Made by a program: the position numbers and the translations under genes. Positions 1 to 7,379 of a stretch of 41,991 nt of DNA are shown in pieces. The first letter of the stretch is position 1, and each line of letters begins with the position of its first letter. This DNA comes from VBDM01 sp964430565 (GTDB taxonomy: Bacteria > Pseudomonadota > Gammaproteobacteria > Burkholderiales > SG8-39): the NCBI GenBank assembly GCA_964430565.1, contig CAYSFD010000009.1:1-41991 (forward strand), in the 5' to 3' direction. The notes under the pieces were generated by a model, which made no database searches, was not told where the DNA came from, and saw nothing but the letters and a program-made list of their open reading frames with translations.

Positions 1-3000
1 TCGCGACATTCTTCGTCGTTGCGGCGGGCATCTCCTCGGTATCAACGATGCCGGTTGACGCGATCCCCGACCGTTCGGACGTTCAGGTCAGCGTCTACAC
101 CGAGTACCCCGGCCAGGCGCCGCAGGTGATCGAAGACCAGGTCACTTATCCGCTCACGACCGCGATGCTCGCGGTGCCGAATTCCAAGGTAGTTCGCGGG
201 CTCTCGGTGTTCGGCGCCTCGTTTGTTTACATCATTTTCGAGGACGGCACCGACATCTACTGGGCGCGGTCGCAAGTCCTGGAGTATCTCAATTACGTTT
301 CGGGGCGCCTGCCGCGCGGCGTCACAGCCTCGCTCGGACCGGACTCGGCGGGGGTTGGCTGGGTATACCAGTACGCGGTCCTGGCGAAGAACCGCACGCT
401 GGAGGAATTGCGCGCGATCCAGGACTGGTTCATCCGTTATCAGCTCACCAAGGCGCGCGGGGTTTCGGAGATCGCCAGTGTTGGCGGTTTTTCCAGGCAG
501 TACCAGGTGACGGTTAACCCGCGATTGCTGCACGCCTACGGTGTGCCGCTGATGAAGGTGATACAGGTAATCCGGGACAGCAACCGCGATGTCGGCGGCC
601 GCGTCGTCGAAATGGCTGAGACCGAATACGTGGTGCGCGGTCGCGGCTACTTGCGGGGCGTCGCCGACATCGAACTGCTCGTGGTCAAGGCAGAGGGTGG
701 CACGCCGGTGCTGATCCGCGACGTGGCGCGCGTGGAACTCGTGCCAGAGGAGCGGCGCGGGATCGCCGAGCTTGACGGTGAGGGTGAGGTGGTGGCCGGT
801 ATCGCAGTGGCGCGCTTTGGCGAGAACGCACTGGACGTGATCGACAACCTGAAGGGCAGGATCGCCGAGATCTCGGCTGGGCTGCCGGAGGGCGTCTCGA
901 TCAAGGCGGTCTACGACCGATCAGAGCTGATTCGCCGAGCGATCGGCACGCTCACCTGGACGCTCTTCGAGGAGAGCCTGATCGTGGCCCTGGTGTGCAT
1001 CGTGTTCCTGTCGCACGTCAGAAGCGCGCTCGTAGCGATCATCATGCTCCCCATCGGCGTGTTGATTGCCTTCATCGTGATGCACAGAATGGGGATCAAT
1101 TCGAACATCATGAGCCTGGGGGGCATTGCCGTCGCGATCGGCGCCATGATCGACGCGGCGATCGTCATGATCGAAAACGCGCACAAGCGCCTGGAGCGCC
1201 TCGCGCCTGACGCGCCGCGACTCGATGCGATCATCAATGCAAGCAAGGAGGTGGGGCCGGCGCTGTTCTTCAGCCTGCTCATCATTACCGTGTCGTTCAC
1301 GCCCGTATTCACGCTGGAGGCGCAGGAGGGGCGGCTGTTCAGTCCGCTCGCCTACACCAAGACCTTCGCCATGGCGGGTGCGGCGCTGCTCTCGATCACT
1401 CTGGTGCCCGTACTGATGATGCTATTCATCCGCGGCCGCATTCCGCCGGAGCGCAGTAACCCGTTGTCGCGCTTTCTGATCTGGGGCTACCGGCCGATCA
1501 TCAGCGCAGTGCTCCACTGGCGCAAACTCACGGTCTTCGCCGCAATTGTCGTGCTCGGGATCACTGTTTATCCGGCACTGAGGCTTGGCGCCGAATTCAT
1601 GCCGGTGCTGAACGAGGGGACACTCCTCTATATGCCCACCACGCTGCCGTCACTGTCGGTGACCAAGGCGGCAGAGATCCTGCAGGCCCAGAACAAGATC
1701 ATCAAGGGCTTTCCCGAAGTCGAATCGGTCTTCGGTAAGGCTGGGCGCGCCAATACGGCCACCGATCCGGCACCGCTCGAGATGTTCGAGACCGTGATCA
1801 ACCTGAAACCCGAGAGCGAATGGCGCCCAGGCCTGACCATGGACAGGCTGATCGCGGAACTGGACGCGGCACTGCAGTTTCCCGGCATCGCCAACGCCTG
1901 GACCATGCCAATCAGGGCGCGCATCGACATGCTTGCCACCGGAATCCGCACGCCGATCGGCATCAAGGTGTTCGGCAAGGACCTGACGGAGATCGAGCGC
2001 GTGGCGAAGGAGGTCGAATCAGTGGTGAAGGGAGTGCCGGGCACGACCAGCGCGTACGCCGAACGGTTGACCGGGGGTTACTACATCGACATCGAGCCTG
2101 ACCGCATCGCGCTTGCCCGTTATGGGCTCGCCGTGGGCGATCTGCAGGATGTGATTTCCACGGCACTCGGCGGTGACATGGTCACAACCACCGTGGAGGG
2201 CCTGGAGCGCTATGGCGTGGTCGTGCGCTATCCGCGCGACTTCCGCAGCGATCCGCAGGCGATCGCCTCCCAGGTCCTGGTGCCCGTGATGGGCGCTGCG
2301 GCGCCAGCCATGAGCGGCGCGATGCTGCCACTCGGGCAACTGGCGAAAGTACGGCTGGTCAAGGGCCCGCCGAACATCCGCACGGAAAACGCGCTCCTTG
2401 CGGCCTACATCTACGTGGACATCCGCGACCGGGACATCGGCGGCTACGTCGCCGACGCGCAGAAGGCGGTGAGCGAAAACGTCAAGTTCCCGCCGGGCTA
2501 TTTCGTCACCTGGAGCGGACAGTTCGAGTACATGGAGCGGGCGAAGGAGAAGCTCAAGGTGGTCGTGCCGCTCACCATCGTGATCATCTTCGTTCTGCTG
2601 TACATGAACTTCAGGCGGCTCACCGAGACGCTGATCGTCATGCTCTCGGTGCCGTTCGCTCTGGTGGGAGGCATCTGGCTGATGTATCTGCTCGACTACA
2701 ACATGAGCGTCGCGGTTGCCGTCGGCTTCATCGCGCTGCTCGGCGTTGCGGCGGAAATCGGCGTGGTGATCCTCATCTACATCGACCAGGCGCTTGCGGC
2801 CGCGAGCGCCAGGCGCGAGGCGGCCGGGGAGCGCGTGACCGGCGAGGACTTGCACGAGTCCGTCATCCAGGGCGCGCTGATGCGCGTGCGCCCGATCATG
2901 ATGACGGTGGCGGCGATCGTCGGCGGGCTGCTTCCCATCATGTGGGGCACGGGAACCGGTTCCGAGGTGATGCGCCGCATCGCCGCGCCGATGGTCGGCG

Positions 3001-3125
3001 GCATGGTCTCGGTCACGGTACTGGCGCTGCTCGTGATCCCCTCGATCTACGCCGTGGTCAAGGGCTGGCAGCTTCGCCGCGCGCGCGAGGGCGCCGCGCC
3101 CGCGCAGGGTACCGCCTCGGGATGA
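1..3125 (+). CDS. cusA: CusA-type copper/silver RND efflux pump, 5' end cut by window
   Basis: Inner-membrane proton-driven pump of the heavy-metal RND family, the motor of a CusCBA-like complex exporting Cu(I)/Ag(I) from the periplasm. The frame is open from base 3, before the first in-window ATG (48), and matches the end of the first transmembrane helix, so about 20 N-terminal residues are missing. The copper-type signature DAAIVMIENAHKRLE is present near 1150. Methionines in the LLYMP (about 1625), RIDML (about 1920) and GGDMV (about 2170) segments align with the three-Met copper site of E. coli CusA. The C-terminal membrane half ends with the usual GTGTGSEVM segment. The remaining ~1040 residues agree with family length. 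Metal choice is inferred from these motifs; the outer-membrane and adaptor genes would lie to the left, outside the window. Confidence 0.93.
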   Translation, partial: ATFFVVAAGISSVSTMPVDAIPDRSDVQVSVYTEYPGQAPQVIEDQVTYPLTTAMLAVPNSKVVRGLSVFGASFVYIIFEDGTDIYWARSQVLEYLNYVSGRLPRGVTASLGPDSAGVGWVYQYAVLAKNRTLEELRAIQDWFIRYQLTKARGVSEIASVGGFSRQYQVTVNPRLLHAYGVPLMKVIQVIRDSNRDVGGRVVEMAETEYVVRGRGYLRGVADIELLVVKAEGGTPVLIRDVARVELVPEERRGIAELDGEGEVVAGIAVARFGENALDVIDNLKGRIAEISAGLPEGVSIKAVYDRSELIRRAIGTLTWTLFEESLIVALVCIVFLSHVRSALVAIIMLPIGVLIAFIVMHRMGINSNIMSLGGIAVAIGAMIDAAIVMIENAHKRLERLAPDAPRLDAIINASKEVGPALFFSLLIITVSFTPVFTLEAQEGRLFSPLAYTKTFAMAGAALLSITLVPVLMMLFIRGRIPPERSNPLSRFLIWGYRPIISAVLHWRKLTVFAAIVVLGITVYPALRLGAEFMPVLNEGTLLYMPTTLPSLSVTKAAEILQAQNKIIKGFPEVESVFGKAGRANTATDPAPLEMFETVINLKPESEWRPGLTMDRLIAELDAALQFPGIANAWTMPIRARIDMLATGIRTPIGIKVFGKDLTEIERVAKEVESVVKGVPGTTSAYAERLTGGYYIDIEPDRIALARYGLAVGDLQDVISTALGGDMVTTTVEGLERYGVVVRYPRDFRSDPQAIASQVLVPVMGAAAPAMSGAMLPLGQLAKVRLVKGPPNIRTENALLAAYIYVDIRDRDIGGYVADAQKAVSENVKFPPGYFVTWSGQFEYMERAKEKLKVVVPLTIVIIFVLLYMNFRRLTETLIVMLSVPFALVGGIWLMYLLDYNMSVAVAVGFIALLGVAAEIGVVILIYIDQALAAASARREAAGERVTGEDLHESVIQGALMRVRPIMMTVAAIVGGLLPIMWGTGTGSEVMRRIAAPMVGGMVSVTVLALLVIPSIYAVVKGWQLRRAREGAAPAQGTASG

Positions 3126-3239
3126 GCCGTGAAGGTCGTGACGCGAAACATCGGCAGGGCAGTCGCCGTGCGCGTGCGGCTCGCCAATCGTGCCCGCGCG
3201 GATTGCTCGTCGGAATTGCAGACTTGGAAAGGCTGGAAA

Positions 3240-3491
3240 ATGCCGCGGCGTTTTCAAAAAGGCGATGTGGGAACTGTCATGGTGGTCATGATGGTGGCGG
3301 TTATGGTGATTGCGTTTTTCTCGCCGTGGGGCATGCATGGCGGCGGGCGAGACCGTCACATGTCCGCAGCGCCGCCCGCGGCCGAGGCGAACAGATCGGC
3401 TCTGGATCTCTTGGACGAAAAGTACGTTCGCGGAGAAATTTCGCGCGAAGAATACCTGCGCAAGCGCGAAGACTTGACGGAGCCGCGTTGA
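3240..3491 (+). CDS. Small membrane protein with C-terminal SHOCT domain
   Basis: An 83-residue protein with one hydrophobic helix (about residues 12-28), a Gly/His-rich linker (GMHGGG) and a C-terminal SHOCT module (about 54-80: LDLLDEKYVRGEISREEYL). SHOCT domains are short helical oligomerisation modules common on small membrane proteins; no enzymatic role is implied. The start at 3240 is chosen because a GGAAAGG Shine-Dalgarno lies just upstream and the N-terminus is then compact. A GTG at 3129 would add 37 poorly structured residues. It lies between cusA and the cusF-like gene and is probably co-transcribed with them. Such proteins often neighbour copper-resistance genes, but their role is unknown. 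Confidence 0.75.
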   Translation: MPRRFQKGDVGTVMVVMMVAVMVIAFFSPWGMHGGGRDRHMSAAPPAAEANRSALDLLDEKYVRGEISREEYLRKREDLTEPR

Positions 3492-3519
3492 GGGTGAACG
3501 ACGATAAGCTCAGGATCGG

Positions 3520-3645
3520 ATGTACGTTGCCGCGGCCACGATCTCTTACTGCGCGATCCCCGCCGACGTCGCGCCGGTCATCGGGAAATTCAAGAGCGTT
3601 TCCGATGTTCCACCACTTCTAACCCCTAATGAAAGGAAGCACTGA
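3520..3645 (+). CDS. Possible upstream ORF of the cusF-like gene (41 aa)
   Basis: A short ORF starting at ATG 3520, with an AGGA Shine-Dalgarno-like sequence 5-6 bases upstream, and stopping one base before the cusF-like ATG (TGA 3643-3645, ATG 3647). Its second half reads KFKSVSDVPPLLT and overlaps leader element copy A. The matching element upstream of the DUF5676 gene reads KFRGVFDAPPFVT in the same relative position. The tight stop-start spacing and a Pro-Pro pair are what one would expect of a regulatory leader peptide, but I recognise no family. The ORF may be fortuitous in GC-rich DNA; the argument rests on its placement and on the repeated element. Confidence 0.3.
   Translation: MYVAAATISYCAIPADVAPVIGKFKSVSDVPPLLTPNERKH
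3586..3624 (+). repeat. Leader element copy A, upstream of cusF-like gene
   Basis: A 39-base stretch ending 22 bases before the cusF-like start. It matches copy D (35256-35294) at 30 of 39 positions without gaps, sharing AAATTCA, CCGATG/TCGATG, TCCACC and TAACC blocks. It is translatable as K-F-K-S-V-S-D-V-P-P-L-L-T. Function unknown; see findings. Confidence 0.5.
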
Positions 3646-3646
3646 C

Positions 3647-4009
3647 ATGAAACAAGCGTATCGTTTTTTTCTCGCCGCCGTTCTTTCTCTGTTTATTCCA
3701 TTGAGCCATGCCCAGTCCAGCGGCATGAAAGGCATGGATATGAAGGGCATGGACGTGAAAGACATGGGGGGCGAGAAGAAATCCGAAAGCACAACGCACA
3801 AAGGTGTCGGCACGGTGAAGAAGGTCGATCCCGCGGCCGGCAAGGTGACGCTCGCGCACGGCCCCGTTCAATCCATGAAATGGCCGGCGATGACCATGAG
3901 CTTCACGGTCAAGGACAAGGCGTTGCTCGGCAAGCTTTCGCAGGACAAGAAAGTCGAGTTCGAGTTCGTGCAGCAGGGGTCTGACTACGTGATCACCTCG
4001 GTCAAGTAA
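3647..4009 (+). CDS. cusF: CusF-like periplasmic copper chaperone
   Basis: A 120-residue secreted protein: signal peptide (about 1-22, ending SHA), a Met/Gly/Lys-rich linker of GMKGMDMKGMD type, then a CusF OB-fold domain (about 50-120). The Cu(I)/Ag(I) site of CusF uses one His, one Trp and two Met; here AHG, MKWPAMTM and the following FTVKD strand supply them in order. The start at 3647 is preferred over ATG 3629 because AAAGGAAG lies at ideal distance and the protein then begins with a normal signal peptide. It would hand periplasmic copper to the CusCBA pump encoded upstream. The repeated leader element ends 22 bases before the start. Confidence 0.9.
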   Translation: MKQAYRFFLAAVLSLFIPLSHAQSSGMKGMDMKGMDVKDMGGEKKSESTTHKGVGTVKKVDPAAGKVTLAHGPVQSMKWPAMTMSFTVKDKALLGKLSQDKKVEFEFVQQGSDYVITSVK

Positions 4010-4051
4010 GATGGTGCGCGCGCCAGGGTTGGTGCCGCAACTGGAGCAGGC

Positions 4052-4228
4052 ATGATAAGTAAGCGGCCCGACCCGACCCGGCTGCGGCTGCTGGCCGCGG
4101 CAATCGCGCGCGGATATGCCGCGCGCCATGGGAGCAAGGACGGTCCGCTCTGGTTTCCGGAATTCGCTCGGCGTATCCGGCACCGGAAAAAAGCGCCGCC
4201 GGGTTTGATGGTAGCAATTCATCGATGA
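4052..4228 (+). CDS. Small basic protein coupled to dsbB, unknown function
   Basis: A 58-residue ORF not resembling any family I recognise. It begins at ATG 4052, five bases after a GGAG motif, and its TGA overlaps the ATG of the DsbB-like gene (ATGA, 4225-4228), the same arrangement seen between dsbB and the dsbA-like gene. The protein is basic, with a helical LRLLAAAIARGYAAR stretch followed by a DGPLWFPEFARRI segment, and has no signal peptide, membrane segment or cysteine. The coupling suggests genuine translation. It could be a small partner of the Dsb pair or merely a conserved leader; the sequence does not decide. Confidence 0.5.
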   Translation: MISKRPDPTRLRLLAAAIARGYAARHGSKDGPLWFPEFARRIRHRKKAPPGLMVAIHR

Positions 4229-4674
4229 GTACCATGCAACCCTCTGCACGCATGCGCGACGAAACAGCGTGGACGCTGATCTTTGCTGCCTGGCTGGTCG
4301 CCAGCGCCTCGACGCTTGGCGCGCTGTTTTTCGGCGAAGTTATGCAATTGCCGACCTGCGCTCTGTGCTGGTACCAACGCATTTTCATGTTTCCGCTGGT
4401 GCTGATACTGCCAATCGGACTCTTTCCGTTCGACCGGAAAGTGGTCCGCTACGCGCTGCCGTTGGCTGCGCTCGGCTGGCTTGTCGCCGTCTTTCACCTG
4501 CTGCTGATCGCCGGGGTGATCCCCGAAGGCATCAAGCCCTGTACGCAGGGGGTGCCGTGCTCGGAAAAGGTGATCGAGTGGTTCGGTTTTGTGACAATTC
4601 CTCTGTTGTCGGCCGTGGCTTTTTCAACCATCATTGCATTGTTTGTTCTGGCATATTTCCGGGGTTCAAAATGA
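4225..4674 (+). CDS. DsbB/BdbC-type disulfide oxidoreductase
   Basis: A 149-residue four-helix inner-membrane quinone-linked oxidase that reoxidises a DsbA-type partner. The first periplasmic pair is C45-A-L-C48 (CALCWYQR, the DsbB signature) and the second pair is C106 and C112 in KPCTQGVPCSEK. The family is usually about 140-175 residues, so it appears complete. It overlaps the preceding small ORF and the following dsbA-like gene by ATGA junctions, implying a translationally coupled three-gene unit. The second cysteine loop is short, as in BdbC/DsbI-like proteins that work with a dedicated partner rather than with general DsbA. Placement next to CusF suggests disulfide repair under copper stress (inference). 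Confidence 0.9.
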   Translation: MSTMQPSARMRDETAWTLIFAAWLVASASTLGALFFGEVMQLPTCALCWYQRIFMFPLVLILPIGLFPFDRKVVRYALPLAALGWLVAVFHLLLIAGVIPEGIKPCTQGVPCSEKVIEWFGFVTIPLLSAVAFSTIIALFVLAYFRGSK

Positions 4675-5324
4675 AGCAGAAAACGATGTTCATCGTTTCC
4701 GCCGTAATCCTGCTGCTGGTGTTCCTGCTGGGAACGCTGCTTTACATGAGCGTAAAAACAGACCAGTCCGCGCAACTGGCCGAGCGCAATCGCACGCATC
4801 TTGTGCGAATGCACTCACCTACACTCGGCAAGGCCGATGCGCCGGTCGTGATCGTCGAGTTTCTCGATCCCGCCTGCGAGACCTGCCGGGCATTCTATCC
4901 GCTGGTCAAGAAAATGATGGCGGCGAATCCCGACAGGATTCGTCTGGTGCTGCGTTACGCGCCCTTCCACCATGGTTCGGACAAAGTGGTGGCGGTGCTC
5001 GAGGCAGCACGCAAACAGGGAAAATTCTGGCCGGTATTGGAAGCATTGCTGGCTGCGCAGGCCGATTGGGCGCCGCACCACACGGCGCAGGTGGCCTTGG
5101 TCTGGAAGCACCTTGAGGGACTCGGCCTGAATCTCGGGCAGATGAGAGCCGACATGGTCGCACCCGAAATCGCCCGCGTGATTGCGCAGGACCTTGACGA
5201 TGCGCGGGCGCTCAACGTTACCAAGACTCCGGAGTTTTTCGTGAACGGCAAGCCGCTACCCACCTTCGGTTACGAGCCGTTGAAGGCGCTAGTGGACGAG
5301 GCTCTGACTTCCACAACGCGTTAG
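4671..5324 (+). CDS. Membrane-anchored DsbA/BdbD-like thiol oxidase
   Basis: A 217-residue protein with an N-terminal hydrophobic anchor (about 6-26) and a DsbA-like thioredoxin fold facing the periplasm. The active site is C69-E-T-C72 in DPACETCRAFYP, differing from the classical CPHC; the cis-proline loop is TKTPEFFVNG near residue 187. It starts inside the dsbB-like gene (ATG 4671, TGA of dsbB 4672-4674). BdbC/BdbD-type pairs oxidise a limited set of exported proteins. The acidic CETC dipeptide should tune the redox potential away from that of DsbA. The following gene is convergent, so this is the end of the operon; the 75-base gap shows only an imperfect GC-rich hairpin without a T-tract. 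Confidence 0.88.
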   Translation: MKQKTMFIVSAVILLLVFLLGTLLYMSVKTDQSAQLAERNRTHLVRMHSPTLGKADAPVVIVEFLDPACETCRAFYPLVKKMMAANPDRIRLVLRYAPFHHGSDKVVAVLEAARKQGKFWPVLEALLAAQADWAPHHTAQVALVWKHLEGLGLNLGQMRADMVAPEIARVIAQDLDDARALNVTKTPEFFVNGKPLPTFGYEPLKALVDEALTSTTR

Positions 5325-5399
5325 CCGGCATTCAGTAAAGTCTGGATGGTCCGCCGAGCGCGAAGCGGCCGACGAACTCGACCGCTCCGCACGCGTCGG

Positions 5400-5882
5400 T
5401 TACTGTTTCTTTCTCGGATCGTCCGCCGGGTTCAGGTAGGTCAGGCCCCACGGACCGACGCCGTGCAACTGGATGATGGTCTCCTCCTTCGTGTAGCCGA
5501 ACATCGGCGTGCCAGGCGGCATGATCGCGAAGCTGCCCGGTCCGAGCGCCCGGGTCTTCGCCGGGTCGTAGCTGTCCCCGGCAGTGAAGTAGAAGGTGCC
5601 CGAGAGCACCGTCACCCGCTCGTACGCCGGGTGTGTATGGGGCGCGACTTTGGTGTTCTCCGGCAGCCTGAGCCGGAAGGTGAACGGGACGGCCTTGTTG
5701 AGCGGGCCCTCGACGACCGCGATCTTGGCGCCCGGCGCGACGGCCGGGGCGTCCGCCCACTTGAGCTCGGCCGGCACCACCATGAGGTGGTCGGTGTGGG
5801 CTTGTGCGCGCACGGCCGACGGCCCCAGTGCGCCGAGCGCAACGGTGACCGCGGCCAAGGTCGTAACGATTGATGCTTTCAT
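5400..5882 (-). CDS. Secreted cupin-domain protein
   Basis: A 160-residue protein with a signal peptide (about 1-26, ending VRA-QA) and one cupin domain. The metal-binding motif 1 is visible as PHTHPAYERVTVLSG (about residues 81-95) and motif 2 as GPGSFAIMPPGTPMFG (about 112-127), where the usual motif-2 histidine is replaced around PGTPMF. This resembles small periplasmic cupins annotated as quercetin-dioxygenase-like, but the substrate cannot be told. It is last of three leftward genes after a methyltransferase and a DsrE-like gene, separated by 27 bases from the latter, and is probably expressed from the ECF-type promoter at 7204-7229. Confidence 0.8.
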   Translation of the reverse strand: MKASIVTTLAAVTVALGALGPSAVRAQAHTDHLMVVPAELKWADAPAVAPGAKIAVVEGPLNKAVPFTFRLRLPENTKVAPHTHPAYERVTVLSGTFYFTAGDSYDPAKTRALGPGSFAIMPPGTPMFGYTKEETIIQLHGVGPWGLTYLNPADDPRKKQ

Positions 5883-5909
5883 GGTGTTCTCCTGTGATGT
5901 GGGTCGATG

Positions 5910-6275
5910 TCAGAACGAGAACGCCTGGCGATCCTGGGCGGCGGCAAGCACCGCGGCGGCGCCCATCCACTCGCCTTTCTTCAGCATGTTCTCGTCGGTC
6001 ACGCCGTGGGTCTTCCCGCACGGCGGGCAAATGCCGATGCGCCCCCCGTTCTCGGTGAAGGTCTTGAGGAGCTCGGCAACCGACGGAAAGCTCTTCGCAA
6101 CGACCTTGTCGGCCGCGCCTCGCTTTCCGAGCTCCGCGCCGTCCACCGTGAGCCACAGCAGCACGTCGGCGCCGGCCGCGAGTGCACTGTTGGCGAGCAC
6201 CAGTGGGGTCGCCACACGGTCGGCGTCGCCGTCGTAGTGGGTTACGGTGAACAGATATTTCGTGTTTTGCGTCAT
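5910..6275 (-). CDS. DsrE-like (TusD/DsrE family) protein
   Basis: A 121-residue cytoplasmic protein with the Rossmann-like DsrE fold: an N-terminal YLFTVTHYDGDADR strand, a central LLWLTVDGAELGK segment and a C-terminal GRIGICPPCGKTHGV motif with a C-P-P-C pair. DsrE-family proteins carry persulfide sulfur or act as accessory small-molecule proteins; the CPPC could bind sulfur or metal. The start at 6275 is set by a consensus AGGAGG at ideal distance; upstream in-frame starts lack one. It lies between the methyltransferase and the cupin in the ECF-controlled leftward operon, with an 80-base gap to the former. A second DsrE-like gene with a related CGTC motif lies at 13110. Confidence 0.83.
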   Translation of the reverse strand: MTQNTKYLFTVTHYDGDADRVATPLVLANSALAAGADVLLWLTVDGAELGKRGAADKVVAKSFPSVAELLKTFTENGGRIGICPPCGKTHGVTDENMLKKGEWMGAAAVLAAAQDRQAFSF

Positions 6276-6355
6276 AGTCAGATTCCTCCTGGGGTCGGTT
6301 GAAAAATCGCCGGTGCCGGCGGGTGCTCCCCTCGGCGCCGACGGCAAAGAACTCA

Positions 6356-7147
6356 TTACTTGATGGCCACGAGCGAGACGCTCTTGACGCCGTATTTCTT
6401 CGTCGCGCCCTGGGCGCTTCTCGAGGTGAACTGGTACTGCGGGTTATCCTTCACCCGCTTCACCCGGAGCCCCGCGGCCTCGATCGCCGAGACGTAGTCG
6501 CCGACCTGCATCGCACCGCCGATGCAGGCGGCCCACAACGTCGGGTCGCCGGTGATGCCGTCGGGAAGCGCGACTTCGGTGACGATGTCGGCAAGCGCCA
6601 GCCGGCCGCCGGCTTTCAGCAGGCGCGCGGCCTCGCGGAAGACCTCGCCCTTGTCTGGTGCGAGGTTGAACACGCCGTTGCTGATGACCGCATCGCACGA
6701 CGCATCGGCGAGGCCGGTCGCCTGGATGTAGCCCTTGCGCCAGCTGACGTTGCCGAACCCCGCCGCGGCGCGCAGGCGCTCCGCTTTGGCGAGCTGCTCG
6801 TCGGTCATGTCGACGCCGATCACGGTGCCGGTCTTGCCGACCTTGCCGGCGGCGATGAAGCTGTCCGTCCCCGACCCGCTGCCGAGATCGGCTACGGTCT
6901 CGCCCGGCTTCAGGTCGGCGAGGTCGAAGTAGTAGCCCACGCCCGCGAACGAGTCGATGGCTTCGCTCGGGATCGCGTCGAGGTCGGCGGGCGCATAGCC
7001 GAGCCGCTCGGCGAGTACGCGCCCCATCTCGAAGTGGAACTCGCCGTGCGGATCGAGGGCCACGTCGCGATACATCGCCTTGACTTTCTGCTCGAGCGAA
7101 ACAGTGTCCACGCGCTGAGTGACTTTGGTTGCGGTAGTGGTAGTCAT
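6356..7147 (-). CDS. SAM-dependent methyltransferase (ArsM-related, non-canonical)
   Basis: A 263-residue class I methyltransferase. Motif I VADLGSGSGTDSF (about residues 84-97), the acidic SAM ribose residue in VIGVDMTDEQL and post-motif AVISNGVFNLAPDK followed by LLKAGGRLALADIV are clear. The arrangement up to WAACIGGA matches arsenite methyltransferases, but the ArsM cysteine in the ISNC segment is glycine here (ISNGV), while the one in WAACIGGA remains. Canonical arsenite methylation is therefore doubtful. The start is supported by AGGAG upstream and an ECF-type promoter (7204-7229) about 50 bases before the gene. It is homologous to the rightward methyltransferase at 8303, giving two related enzymes on either side of the sigma-factor promoter region. 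Confidence 0.85.
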   Translation of the reverse strand: MTTTTATKVTQRVDTVSLEQKVKAMYRDVALDPHGEFHFEMGRVLAERLGYAPADLDAIPSEAIDSFAGVGYYFDLADLKPGETVADLGSGSGTDSFIAAGKVGKTGTVIGVDMTDEQLAKAERLRAAAGFGNVSWRKGYIQATGLADASCDAVISNGVFNLAPDKGEVFREAARLLKAGGRLALADIVTEVALPDGITGDPTLWAACIGGAMQVGDYVSAIEAAGLRVKRVKDNPQYQFTSRSAQGATKKYGVKSVSLVAIK

Positions 7148-7203
7148 TGCCGGGATCTCCTTGGTGGTTGACCTGTACGAAGAACGCTGCCTTCATCGTC
7201 CAA

Positions 7204-7229
7204 GACGCGGTCGCCGCGCAATCGGTTCC
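7204..7229 (-). promoter_or_regulatory. Putative ECF sigma promoter, leftward
   Basis: On the minus strand GGAACC (7224-7229) is followed after exactly 16 bases by CGTC (7204-7207). The GGAAC -35 type and CGTC -10 type are typical of ECF sigma factors. The sequence around the -35 (TGGAACCGATT) is repeated exactly in the rightward promoter. The transcript would start near 7198, about 50 bases before the methyltransferase gene. Confidence 0.65.
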
Positions 7230-7332
7230 ACCGATCCCCTGCGTGTGTCGGAATGCTCCTTGCGAATAAGGGCTTACAATTGCGGCGGCTGAAGTGGCCG
7301 GGGGCGGCGCTGGGTGTCGCGCGACAGTCGAT

Positions 7333-7358
7333 GGAACCGATTCGCCGGCCGGCGCGTC
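7333..7358 (+). promoter_or_regulatory. Putative ECF sigma promoter, rightward (autoregulatory)
   Basis: GGAACC (7333-7338), a 16-base spacer and CGTC (7355-7358), identical in both boxes and spacing to the leftward promoter. The expected start, near 7364-7366, is just upstream of AGGGGAGG and the sigma-factor ATG at 7380. A GTG at 7314 would lie upstream of the promoter, so it is not used as the start. Confidence 0.65.
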
Positions 7359-7379
7359 CTTGTGATTAGGGGAGGTGGG

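Noticed and set aside
2019..3359. Long minus-strand open frame opposite the CusA gene, rich in His, Arg and Asp
   Set aside because: A composition shadow of GC-rich coding DNA. The plus-strand frame is a clear RND pump; the antisense translation has no recognisable domain and no ribosome site.
5363..5388. GC-rich imperfect hairpin between the converging dsbA-like and cupin genes
   Set aside because: The stem has a mismatch and no T-tract follows on either strand, so I do not call it a terminator.
7314..7379. Upstream GTG start for the sigma factor
   Set aside because: It would lie before the ECF-type promoter, and the ATG at 7380 has a far better ribosome site.
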